DNA from: Pempheris klunzingeri
Lineage: Eukaryota > Chordata > Actinopteri > Acropomatiformes > Pempheridae
NCBI RefSeq assembly: GCF_042242105.1
Contig: NC_092013.1
Span: 6,242,730-6,306,729 of the forward strand
DNA length: 64,000 nt
Reading direction: 5' to 3'
Positions 12,219 through 23,400 of the stretch are shown one piece after another. Under the pieces are notes generated by a model, which was not told the origin of the DNA, ran no database searches, and saw only the letters and a program-made list of their open reading frames with translations. The first letter of the stretch is position 1. Each line of letters opens with the position of its first letter. The translations under genes were made by a program, and so were the position numbers.

Positions 12219-15200
12219 TCACTGGTGCTTGGATTTCACTGCTCCTTTGAGCTTTGCGTAGAGATAACCAAAATTCTGTGGGAGAGAATAGACAGATACA
12301 GTAAGAAAACAAGCCAAGTGTGCTGTAAAAGTATGGTGCTATGCTGTTTGCAATATGAACGGATGATCTAAAAGGATATTTTAACAGACCTGAATGGCAT
12401 AGTAAACAATCCCCAAATAAGCAGCGATGCAGCCGCCAAGGAAGAGATCAAAGGCTGCAGGCTTCACTCTGAAAGACAAAGTGTGTGTCAGTCTACGAGA
12501 GTCTCGTTGAAATTACCAAATGCACAAAAAGCAAATGACGTCAGATTTTTACCTGTACATCACTATCGGTTGGTCCATTTGATCAAAAAAGGTGATATCA
12601 GGCTCCCTGCACGAAGAAAGATAGATAATCAGCACCGATATTGCTCCCCCTGTTTCCCCCTGCAGTACAACTGAGAGCAATCACAGTATCTGTTTTCTTC
12701 TGCCGCCAAATGTTACCTCTTGTCCTGTCGGAAGGTGTGTCTGTAAACTTGCTGCAGGTAACGTCTGAACTCCTGCTCCAGTGAGTTCACCAGCAGGATG
12801 TGACTGGGCTCCTTATCCAGAAGCTGGGTGGCCCGAGGCACAGACGCCAGGACTGACATCAGGCTGGATATACGACCGTCCTGAAAGTCCTGCAGCCAGA
12901 ATTTACATGTGGATTCACGGAGAGAAAAATGCATTAAGCTAAAAGTTATTGTATGCTGAGGAGTCCTAATTTCAATTTCAATCACCAGTTGAAATAAATC
13001 TTTTAATAACTTTGACATCAAGCTGTTCCTAATTGCTTTCTGCATATTATCTGTTTCAACTCAAAATATATTCAAATAAATGGTTTTATTCAAATGCTCT
13101 CAATCTTCAAAATGAATCAAATGAACAAGCTGAGGTTTATTGTGCAGACAGGCCTATGACACAAATACTGCAGTGCTTATAAACTAACACCAGAGGTCAG
13201 CACTTGTCTTTGCACATTAACCAGCAACTCACCAAATGGCCCTTGAAAACCTGCACTTCTTTAGGAGAACCCTTGTGGAAGAAATCAAAGATTGATCATG
13301 CATTAAACTTCTGGTGAAAGGAAATAGAACGAATGATCACAGTTTCTGTATCTGGATGCTGTTTTTATGCGTTTAATCACCTTGTCAGAGAGATTGTACA
13401 TGTAACGTGCCAGTGCTTCTGCTATGATGACGCCATTACGCTTCAGTTTCCTGAAGTCCACTTGTGATCTGTGAGAGGATACAAAGACATCTTTTCATAT
13501 CATCTCATAGTAATAAAGACCTTCAAGCAGCTCGTGATGATCATAAACAGAATTAAGAGCCTACATTGTGTCCAGCATGGAGCCACGGAGCTCAGATCTG
13601 GAGTCTTCCAGGTGAGACAGAGTGAAACTTGGTATCCTGCGCAGGCTGTAGCGCTCATGCTCCCAGGCTACTGTGGACTCCCCAAGGTTGATCTTCTTAT
13701 GGACCAATCCCACCTTCACCCAGGGAAATCTGGAAGAAGCCACCTGGAGGAGGGATCACAAATTTAAGGCCACGAGGACTGTGATAGACCCTCTCTATAT
13801 TGTGGACCAAGCAGTAAAGTCTGTTACCTCCTCCAGCTGTTGAATGAAAGAGTGCATGGGAGTGTCGGGTTTAGGAGGGCGGGACACGTGCATGTACAGT
13901 TCATCACTGTTGGCCATCGTGTCCAAACACAGAACAAATGCCACATTGTCGTGGAGAAGGCTGGACTCTGGAGAGGAAACGTTTGGATGATATAAATCAA
14001 ACTGGGCCGCTCACGTTCAGATGTGTTAGCACTTTAACGACACAGCGTTGGTCCTGAAGCCCAAACACTCACCAGCATGATCCAGGTTCTCTTCAATCCA
14101 TCTCTTTGTGCCAAGGAAGTTGTATTTTCCTCCTCCGGTTAAGGAGAACATTAAATGATATCTAAAAAACAAAAAAAGAGAACAGTCACAGCATTTCATC
14201 TGTAATACACACATACAGCTGTATGTTTTTTACCTGTAAACACAAAAGTAGCCAGTTGCTCAGATAATGACTGTACATCAGATAATAACTTGTATTCCCA
14301 GCAGTATCCACCAAAACAGATGGTGACGGTGTTAAAGCTGTCTCGAGAAAAGACAACAGCCAAGTTTGGGATTTTACTTTTCTGACCATTATTCACCCAT
14401 AATAACGAAGCATATTCTCATACTGTGGCTTTTTGAGCTGACAATATTAGCAATTCTGGACACATGGATATATACAGATCATACAGATTTGGATCCTCTG
14501 TTTTTAATACCTGTCATCATAATCTCTGTGCTATTGATTTTATTTTTTTACGTATTTTTTTGTGAAAAAAAAACTATTCTTATTCGTATTCTATTTAATA
14601 ATGAATTAATTATAATTATTATTGTTGTTGTTAAATTGTAAAATAGCATCTGTATGATACATAATATACATAACAGTCCTCACGGTGGTCTGGTGCTTGG
14701 GCTGCTGAAAAGCTTCTGGAAGAGACGAGCCAACTCTAGCAGGATGGTGACCCCACTGCCGTTAGAGTCCGCTCCATATGACAGCCACTGTGTTACACAC
14801 AAATACAAACACATGCAGGAGCAGTATTATACTGCGAGCACTGACATTTTAATCGACATGAGGGGAAAGGATTAAACTATTCAACAGGGTTTTATGTGAC
14901 TCACCGGTGCCAGCCCATAGGAATCATAGTGGGCAGTGATGACGATAGTGGGAATGTCCTCCCCTGTCCCAGGAAGCACTCCCTGGAATAAACAGCAGAA
15001 GTTAATACAGTGAAGAGCTGAGGACCAATCACAAGTAAAACTAAGCAGGTTTGACTGAAATAATAGCATCAATCAAGTGTGCGTTGAGTTTTGAGCTCCA
15101 TACTTACCTCCAGTGTGACTATGGTGGTGTCAGTGCCGGCCTTAATAGGGACATTGTTGCTCACTAAGATCTGAAAGGCCGTAGCTGTGACCATACTTCG

Positions 15201-16534
15201 GAGGACTGCCAAAAATGGAAACACGCAAACCTCAGAGATCTCTTCATATTTTTCAACAGACGCAGCTCTGCCTTACTGTATAATGCAATTCTACACCCAT
15301 ATATCCTCTTGCTTCTCTCACCTCTGATGAATATAGATGAGGTCCGGGTGGCTGCAGCTTGCTTGACCTCCTCATACATGAAAAGCAGCTGCTCATCCTC
15401 AGGTACCACATACACAGGCATGAGGGTCTCCTTCTGCAAGGCCTCACTCTCACTCACCATGAAGGACTGAGAGGGAAAAAGGGGACTGCTGAAACAATTG
15501 TTTCTGATAAAACATACAGACATCTGCTTTGTGTTCTGTGGTGAGGTAAAACTGTTTCACACGGCACAAATCATTCATGTTTTTCCATCATAATACTTCA
15601 GCAAGCTGTTACCTGAGGCACTAAGATATCATTTTCAGAAACTGCATCCTTGATAATGTCTGATGGATCAGAAAAGGTGCTGTAATCTGTTTTGCTTGTT
15701 GCCTTACAGCATGTCCTGGAGCACAAAGGTGTGTCTGGCTCACTTGTTACCTGTACGGCGTCGTGTGGGATGCTGGAGATGTTTTTGGGCAGCAGGATCA
15801 GGATGGCAGCAGCGTTCTGCCTCTGGGCCTGGAGGTATTTCTCCGTGGTGAAGTCCTGAACCTTCATGATGACACAGCGGCGGGTCAGCACCGGCTCGTC
15901 TGCTGAGCGGGCCTCCGCCACCACAATGGCTCCACGACAACCTCAGCAGACAAAAGAAAAACGGGGGAAACATGAACACAGATATCTACTCAAATTCATA
16001 ATGAAAGCTTTATTTACATTTTGATTATAACATGTTATTCTGCTCAGAAATAGAAAGTATATTTACTCAAGTACTGTACTTCTAATTTTGAGATGCTACA
16101 GAAGACTTTTACTTTTACCTGACAGCTGTAGTTTAAAATGTGGGTGTTGACATTTTGCATGCAGACATAATCACTTTATGAGACAGGATATATTGCTATA
16201 AATGAGACACCAGTTAGCTACAATGTTAAAATCCAACCAAATAATACTGTATCTATAATATTTTACTCTAAAAGGGTGAGCTGTGTGTTGTACTCAGATC
16301 CTTTATTTAGGTAAAAGTACCAATGCAACAATGTAAAAATATTCAAAATAGGTAACATAGGTAAAAGTACAGGAGGTGTAGCTCTCTGAATTTACCATGC
16401 TTCTCTTGCACCAAGTTGTACTGTTGCATCCTGTAGGCTGTGAACTCATAGGAGGACACAGCAGGAAGAGCCGAGCCGTGCAGACGCTGCACACACAGCA
16501 GCAGCAGCAGAGCAGCAGCTGCACTCAGCAACAT
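12219..16534 (-). CDS. ncln-like: Nicalin-like protein (nicastrin/M28 family, BOS complex)
   Basis: Fifteen coding exons keep frame throughout: 16396-16534, 15751-15941, 15322-15466, 15108-15205, 14905-14982, 14684-14787, 14073-14161, 13828-13967, 13565-13743, 13381-13468, 13233-13271, 12717-12889, 12553-12606, 12390-12468, 12219-12275. The product is 550 residues. It starts with a signal peptide (MLLSAAAALLLLLCVQRLHG). The family block EFTAYRMQQYN follows, then a degenerate aminopeptidase-like domain (DIPTIVITAHYDSYGLAP, YGADSNGSGVTILLELARL, GGGKYNFLGTKRW, AWEHERYSLRRIPSFTLSHLE). One C-terminal membrane segment is at about 505-530, and the tail ends KSKHQ, a KxKxx-type ER retrieval signal. 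Nicalin partners NOMO and TMEM147 in the ER translocon-associated BOS complex. The resemblance to canonical nicalin is clear but only moderate, so a diverged paralogue fits better than the orthologue. Exon 11 uses an AAG acceptor. Confidence 0.93.
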
Positions 16535-17072
16535 GATGACGTGTCCTGCCTCGGTTCTGTTACGGCCTCAATCTATGAGCGAAAGCTGACGACACCACAA
16601 GCTTCAGATCAGACATTCAAACATACGTGTGCATCTACAATGTTAAAGGGGGAAAAAAGTTCATTTTAAAGGAAAACATATTTTGTTTCACTTTGGTTAT
16701 TCTGACACTTTCAGAAGTAAATTTAAAAAAAGTGACATTTGGTTATTTCCAAACAGCTGTTTAAGTGTACCTTTATTTTGTTGCAGTAGGTTAGTTGCTT
16801 AAAGATTGTTTACAGTATAGTTTTAATCTAATAATAGTGGTGTTACAGTGCATTAAAGGTGAATAAAGACACTTAAGGCAATTAAAAGTATGTAAAGGTA
16901 AAAAAGAAACAGGACGTGACCCTAAATATGCTTTTGTGAGTCAAGTCAATTAATTTAAAGAACTCAGAGACACTCCCAGACTAAAATAGGAATAAATGGG
17001 CTGCACATGCTTATATTATTTCAGTACTAATATTTGTTTCCTAATTAGAGATATCTTTGACATCTTCATCAG
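16535..17072. other. 5' flank of the nicalin-like gene
   Basis: The nicalin-like ATG is at 16534, so its promoter should lie here. No TATA, CCAAT or GC box stands out. The sequence becomes AT-rich beyond 16640 and holds no coding exon that I can support. Confidence 0.4.
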
Positions 17073-17642
17073 GAAAAGGTGGCTGAAGATGGGCCACCCA
17101 TTGTCTTGTACCAGAGCACCATAGTCTCAGATAAGCTGGACGTCTATAAGGAGGCTCCCGTAGTTTACAATCATATCAGTAACCATGAAGTCGACTATGT
17201 TCTACCAGCATCATTCTGGGAGTGGGACTGTTCCTCACCTGTCTCCCAGCAGTCCTGTCTCATGAGCCTTCTCGCTGCGTCTTCCTCAACTCCAGTGCTA
17301 CTCCTCGCAGCGTGGACTCAAACTAGCTCCTGGGTCTCGAGGCGTCTCCTGTAGGTAAGCTGCCATTCACCATCTGCTCCCAAGGGATCAACTCAAGGCT
17401 AATCGCAAATACCCAACCCCCCACCTCTCACACACTCACTACTCCTCCATCTATGTATCTATCCATCCATCCATCCCCATACTCTCCCTCCTGGCTGCAA
17501 TGTTGCACTCATTCATTTCATCACCAGCAGAGAGCCTGTGTGGGAGGCAGGCAAACGGTTTCTTACAGCAGTTATTTGTTTCATCTCCTGCAGGGAGAAC
17601 AGCTTGATGCCGTCTGAAGAGCTGGTGGATTGGAGCTATTGA
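17073..17642 (+). pseudogene. Orphan exon-like remnant, unknown family
   Basis: After an acceptor-like TTCATCAG, 17073 opens a frame reading EKVAEDGPPIVLYQSTIVS and continues with protein-like composition to about 17240. Near 17250-17350 the protein-like signal seems to move to another frame (SHEPSRCVFLNSSATPRS), where a TAG occurs, and a good donor GTAGGTAAGC follows at about 17352. A second exon-like piece, 17594-17642, follows CTCCTGCAG and reads ENSLMPSEELVDWSY then stop. The pieces look like the tail of a cytoplasmic or receptor protein broken by a frame change and a stop. I do not recognise the family. It could also be a chance frame, or a live gene whose exons I have split wrongly. Confidence 0.35.
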
Positions 17643-17752
17643 GAACTGGCTTCACTCCCTCCCCAGTCGCTCTTTCAATCTATAGGTGAAACATAACATT
17701 GAGAAGAAAAAAAAAGAAACACATGGCACTATCAGACTTCAGATATCTAATA

Positions 17753-17758
17753 TTTATT
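17753..17758 (-). terminator. Candidate distal FAM219A poly(A) signal
   Basis: Plus-strand TTTATT is AATAAA on the FAM219A strand. It would give a 3' UTR of about 2.7 kb. The proximal alternative is at 19453-19458. Confidence 0.35.
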
Positions 17759-19452
17759 TTTTTGATATGTTGCACTATACACAGAACTTTAACACTGTTA
17801 AAATCTAAATGGAACCAGTTCACAATCATCATAATATGCACCTGACAAAATAAAAAGCATCCGTCTGCATACGAATTATTTCCCATTCTTGATAAATAAA
17901 TTAAAGACGCACAACTGCAAATAAATAGCTTCTGTTACGACGCATTACTTTAGTCCCCAAGTGAGGCGACATTGGCCAGAAGTAGTGCACTCAATAGAAG
18001 ACGACTCTGACGACTTGTTTGTGAATCTATTCAGTTGATGTTAATGATAGAACCAAAAAAAATAAAAAAAATAAGCACCATAGTCAATCAGTCAGTCCTT
18101 CAGTGTTAATGGTAACTGTACACAGCTACTGCTCCGACACACACACATCAGCTAATAGCCGCATTAGTGACATATTACCTGACCTACTGCACTGTTCATC
18201 TTTTTTTCTACTTAATGCAAATCATTTAAGTATCTACACACATGGCACCTTAGTTGCAAATGAAATGTAATCTTTTTATATGCTTCTTTACTTTTATAAC
18301 TTAAATTCTGCACCAGGTATATCAATGATAAGACAAAGGAGATACAGGTTACAGGTTAACAGAGTTAACATTTTGTCTTCTGTTTCCCTGTAGGTTTCAG
18401 TTCTGTTTACTCTCCACACACGGTATTATTCTTGCAGATCTGGCAACGCTCCAAACAACAACAAAAAATCTCTGCCGTCATTCGGAGTTATACATTACAC
18501 GCAGTATCTCCATTCAGTGAATCACATAGAATGAATTTTTCTGTTTGGACTTTCAGAAAAATGTACAGCCTCAGAGTTGTAAATGTGCGAACAAAATCCA
18601 CAGAGTATCAGTTATGAAAGATTAATGCAAGGTTTCCCCCAAAAACACCGCAATGCACTGTATCTCCACAGATAATCAAAGTGAGCTTGTTCGTAGTCGA
18701 TGAAGAAATTTAAAAAAGTAACTTTGCCTCCTGATTTTAAATCCCCAGTGTGCATGAGCAAACAGAATCTGATGGTACCATAACTTACACCACAGTGTAG
18801 AGTCCACACAGCGTATCTAGGTCTAATTCATTTTAAAGATTACATGTTTTTTTTAGTTGTCATACTAGCCAAAATGTGAAAAATATGTGTGTCATACTTG
18901 GAAGTCATTGTTTCTGTATTTTTGGGAATCCCAGATTGATCCGCCACCTCCATTTGTTTCAGAGCAGATTTACGTGCAAGTGATTTCTCATCGACTAGAA
19001 AGTGGCTGAAGTCTGTAGAACTCTAGAGATGTCTGTGGATGATGTAAACATGAAAACTAAACAGTATGCATTCAGTACTTCCTAACAGCAAAGACTACTT
19101 TTTCGTTTCAACATCATGGAAAACATCCATTGGCATAAAGCATTGACAATACACAGCTGTGTCCGGTGCTACATATACAGTTCTTGTCCCCAAATTAGAT
19201 AAATTGGTTATATTAAAACTCAAAGGGAGGGGGGGGGAGATGCGCAAAGGTACAACCATACAAAACAAATACACTGAAAATGAAACTTTAAGGAAAGGAA
19301 AGCATTTTATACTCCCCTTGATTTGCAAAATACGGAGTAAGATCCCTCTTCGTTTCCATTCGGGCAATATGGAATCACTTTATAGACATTCTTCAGACCC
19401 AAATTGCACAGCTTTCTATGTATTTGCACATATTCTAAGACTTATCAACCGA

Positions 19453-19458
19453 TTTATT
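19453..19458 (-). terminator. Candidate proximal FAM219A poly(A) signal
   Basis: Plus-strand TTTATT is AATAAA on the minus strand, about 1 kb past the stop codon. Confidence 0.35.
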
Positions 19459-20404
19459 CATTCGAGAATATTAACTGGTGGTGATCCTCTTTAACATCCA
19501 CTCATGTCGGGGCTGTTTCACACAACTTTTCTCTGATTTTACAGTGGGTGAACCTCAATATTACTAATGTCATGTTTTTAAAAACACACCTCACAAAATG
19601 TCTCATCAGCACAACCTCGTGTTTAGGTTTCAACTGGTAAATTATCTGCACAGTCTGGTCAATAGGACTCAGCGTTAACAGGCAACATGCAAAACTATTT
19701 GTTGTCAGCTTCTTTGAGTATGAAACAATTAAGCAGTACAACCTTTGTGTAACAGACAAACTTAAAAGAAAAAAAAAAACAAATCTGGCATTACTATCTT
19801 AGTGTTGTGTTAGTGTTTTATCAGCAGCTTGATGGTTTAGCACTAACCTCCCGGACATATTTAGACACAAACATCATTTTCATGTTTGACACGTATACAC
19901 AGGAAGACAGAGCAGACTGGCTGAGAGAAATGAGAAAGAGAAAAAAAAAAAAAAAAAGACAATGGCCACTACAGAACGTCCGATCCCTTCCTGTCCATCG
20001 ATGATGACCATCGATGACACATCAGTAGAAGAAGCAAATGTCATCAGATTTTGTTTCTGTTCCTCCTCAGCGCTGCACAATCCGTCATGGTCCTTGTAAA
20101 CCAAAAATATCCACAAGCAGGAGATGGAAGTCAAACAAAGGAGAAGCCAAAGTAACATGTTTTCCTTAGAGGTAAAGTTTCTGCCATCAGTCGAGTCCTC
20201 GCCAAACCAAACCAATGCAGAAGTAAGATGCACAGATCCTGCCATAGGAGGAACATGCGCAGATACTGTACATATTGACTCTTTTCTCAAGACTTAACCC
20301 TTGTTTTCCCTTTGTGCCATTGCCAGCCGAGTTTTTTTCCTCCTCGCTGCCACTCTGGTCAGTAGTTGGTGTAGTTAGTGGCAGGTAGGGGACATTTTTT
20401 TGGG

Positions 20405-20427
20405 GAGGGGGGGGGGGGGAGGGGGGT
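20405..20427. repeat. G-run (C-run in the FAM219A transcript) beside the stop codon
   Basis: A nearly pure G tract on the plus strand, broken only by A, begins two bases beyond the FAM219A stop codon at 20429-20431. In the mRNA it is a C-rich tract at the very start of the 3' UTR. The DNA plus strand could fold as a G-quadruplex. It is also a likely place for sequencing or assembly error. Confidence 0.85.
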
Positions 20428-20428
20428 G

Positions 20429-23400
20429 CTACTGGATTTGACAGGCTGTGGAGGGAGAAGCCTGGCAGCACATGCAGGTGGGGTTGACTGCTTTCGGGGG
20501 GATCAGATCCAGGTCCTCGTCATCAGGGATCTCGTCGAGCCGGTACCCATCCTTCAGGAGCTGGATGTTCAGGTCCTGGTTGATCTGCTGTAGAGGCAAA
20601 AGGGTGGAGATACAGCATCAGCAGGGCTTCAAGACAATTCTGAGAAAAGCCTTAAACTAGGAAAGACTTTGTTAGTTACATCAGTTACTAAGTTGATTCT
20701 ATAGATATCATTACAGATGTTCAAAAATATGGTGATCTAACTTTACTAAAACAGGCAGCAACATACAGAGTACAGACACGACGAAACTGGGGTTAGACGT
20801 GAAGCGAAACCAAACAAAATACATTCACTTTAAGCAGAAGAAATGAACAGGAATTTGAAGGAGAACCATGGATAAATCATTACAGACGACTGTGAGTATG
20901 AATGCTCGGAAGAGGCAGTATACATTCTTTCAGTGGGTGCACAAATACCTTTTGTGAGAGGTGGGACAAAGGAAATGGGTGAGCAGGGGGGGATGATGTT
21001 TGTGGATTCACCAAAGAACGCTGTGAAACAGTATAATGTATAATGTGTGTATAGATACCTGGTCCCTCAGACATCTCACCTCGGCTGAGGAGTATCCTGA
21101 TGAGGAGTATCTGGACATGTCGAAGTCATCATCACTGAAAGACAGGAGGCAGCGGCAGTAAGACAAAAGCATCTAGGGTCTAAATGATAGTAAGAGATGG
21201 TCAAATGTAAATAAAAGATGTTTAAATAAGTGGTGTGGCTATTTAATACTAAAATAATGATTAAAACCAAATATACTGATTATTAGATTTAAAACATTTT
21301 GATTCAGTGAAGACTTGGTTGGTCTATGGTTCCAGTTTGTAATGAAAGATTTTTTGTCTTTCTTACTTTCTTATTCAGTCCCTCATGACATCTGATGACA
21401 GCATTTAAATGAGTAGTCTGGATTAATTGAAGTAGGGTTGTATGAAGTAGCTAGTTAGTGTATCCCACCTAGTTTGGCAGGAGTCCCAGCACAGATGCTA
21501 AGCAATGCACTGCTGTGATGTTGATGGGGACCTCAGAAAAATATATTTTCACCACCTAAAAAAGGGCCTACCAAAAAAAAAAAATCAATAGCAGCTTAAC
21601 TGTAAGCTATATTTAGAATATTTTCACCGCTTTACTTTGCTTTCAGGCAGCCTTTTCAACAGGGAAGCTCTTCTCTTTCTTTTCACACTCTTTAAAGTTA
21701 ACCATTTGAACTAACCATTTAAAAACACCAAAGTCAGCAACTCCTGTGTTCTGTGAGATAAAATCTATTGTTTTTGTGAATGGAGCAAACAAAGAGGAAG
21801 AGAAGAAAAGCTTCAGTTCCCCATTAAACAGGGCTGTCTGATGTAAAGTGGCGGGAATATTCTCACTATAGCGTACACTTACACTGATGCTGATTTTGTT
21901 AGGTGGGTTTTTTTAAATTTGTTTTTCTGTCCTTCCCATCCATAGAAGTACGTTACTTGCTGGGACTCCTGTCTGCGTCTCCAAACTGGGGGCATCCTGA
22001 CTGCCATCTACACTGCCTAGGGATAAGCATCTCATACGGCTCCACTCCAAAAAAATTCCTTTACAATTTTCCAATATTCATGAGCAGCTGAGTCTCTTAT
22101 TTGAACTGGCAGATTGGCTGACTAGTAAACATAAGCGTTTTTACTCCCCAGAGACAACCTACTGCTGCTGTCTCCATTCCTATGGAAATGATTGGCTTTA
22201 ATATTGAGACTGAATGAACAGAAAAACACAACATACATGTTCCACGACATACAGGAAACTAACAAAGCATTTTCTACATCACATTTGATCTATGTATGAC
22301 ATTGTCATGCTAATGCAGCCCTTTTTTTTCCCCCCACCAAGTGAGTAATCTGCCTTTCATACACTGTGAATAAACAGCGACATTGTGCAAAGGCTGTGCA
22401 CGTGAATCTCAAACGAGGACAATAAACAAACGGGTGTCCAGTGCGGCTGCGAGTAGAGAAAGGGTGTCAGAAGGGTGTGTGTGATGCAACACATGATATA
22501 AGCTTGGCTGGCCTCCAGAGCGCTCATTTCACAGGAGACGGTTTCCCTCGCGTCGCAGCGCACGTAGAGCACAAAGGGTGGGAGTCATCTGTGTCAAATA
22601 CAGACCTGCTGGTTCAGGGTGGAAGAGAGCACTTCCTCTGAGCTGCTTTTCCCTGTCCAAATCCTCACCCCACTATCCTCTAATCCTGCGCCCTGGGAGA
22701 GGCTTTGCCCCTTTTTAGGATGCCTTCTGTTGGGAACCCTCACAAGTTGCTCTATGGATTAATGTGCCATCATGACAGAGTGAGACCAACAAAACTACAA
22801 CTTAGCCACTTTCTTCTTTCCCTTCCTTTTAGGTCATCCTGAAAAGTTTGCTCTTCTAACTGTGTCATATTTCAGAGGAACTCAACAGAACTCAATATGG
22901 ACAAACTGCGTGATGTACATACCTGTCAGTGTCCAGTGCTACCAGCGGCTTCTCATCCGGGCTCTGGTCTAAAGAGGAGTAGCCCTTGTTTGGCACCACC
23001 AACCTGAAGTTGAGCGCAGAAAACAGGACAGAACGCAAAGAAGACACACAGAGGACATTTTAAATAGCATTCAACACTCAGTAGAAGTCACAAAAATAGT
23101 TTTGAAATCATGGAAAACGTAATAGAGAAATGTGAGACAGCTTCACGCAAAATAGGATAATATTGCGCTCTGCTTACAGGCCACAAAGAAACAAAAATTG
23201 GGGCCAATCTGTAGCCTTCAGACTGCAGGCGTTCCCAGATTATCTTTCCCCCACGGAGACTCGTGGTCCAGACCAGTCGGTAGCCTTTCTTACATTTCCA
23301 CTAATCCACCAGGGTGTGGGATTAGACAGATGAGCCAGTTGTCGATACTGTGGGTTGTACTGGGTTTATGCTCAGTGCTCTGACTCTTTTATCAGCATTC

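Larger units (their letters stand above)
17643..20428 (-). other. FAM219A 3' UTR and downstream DNA
   Basis: This lies beyond the FAM219A stop on its strand. Candidate AATAAA signals are at 19453-19458 and 17753-17758, giving a 3' UTR of about 1.0 or 2.7 kb. The DNA is AT-rich with scattered A and T runs. No supported coding exon was found on either strand. Confidence 0.5.

Noticed and set aside
15700..15711. Extra nicalin-like exon starting near 15663-15700
   Set aside because: Available AG acceptors put the downstream sequence in frames with stops, and the family alignment across exons 2 and 3 needs no insertion.
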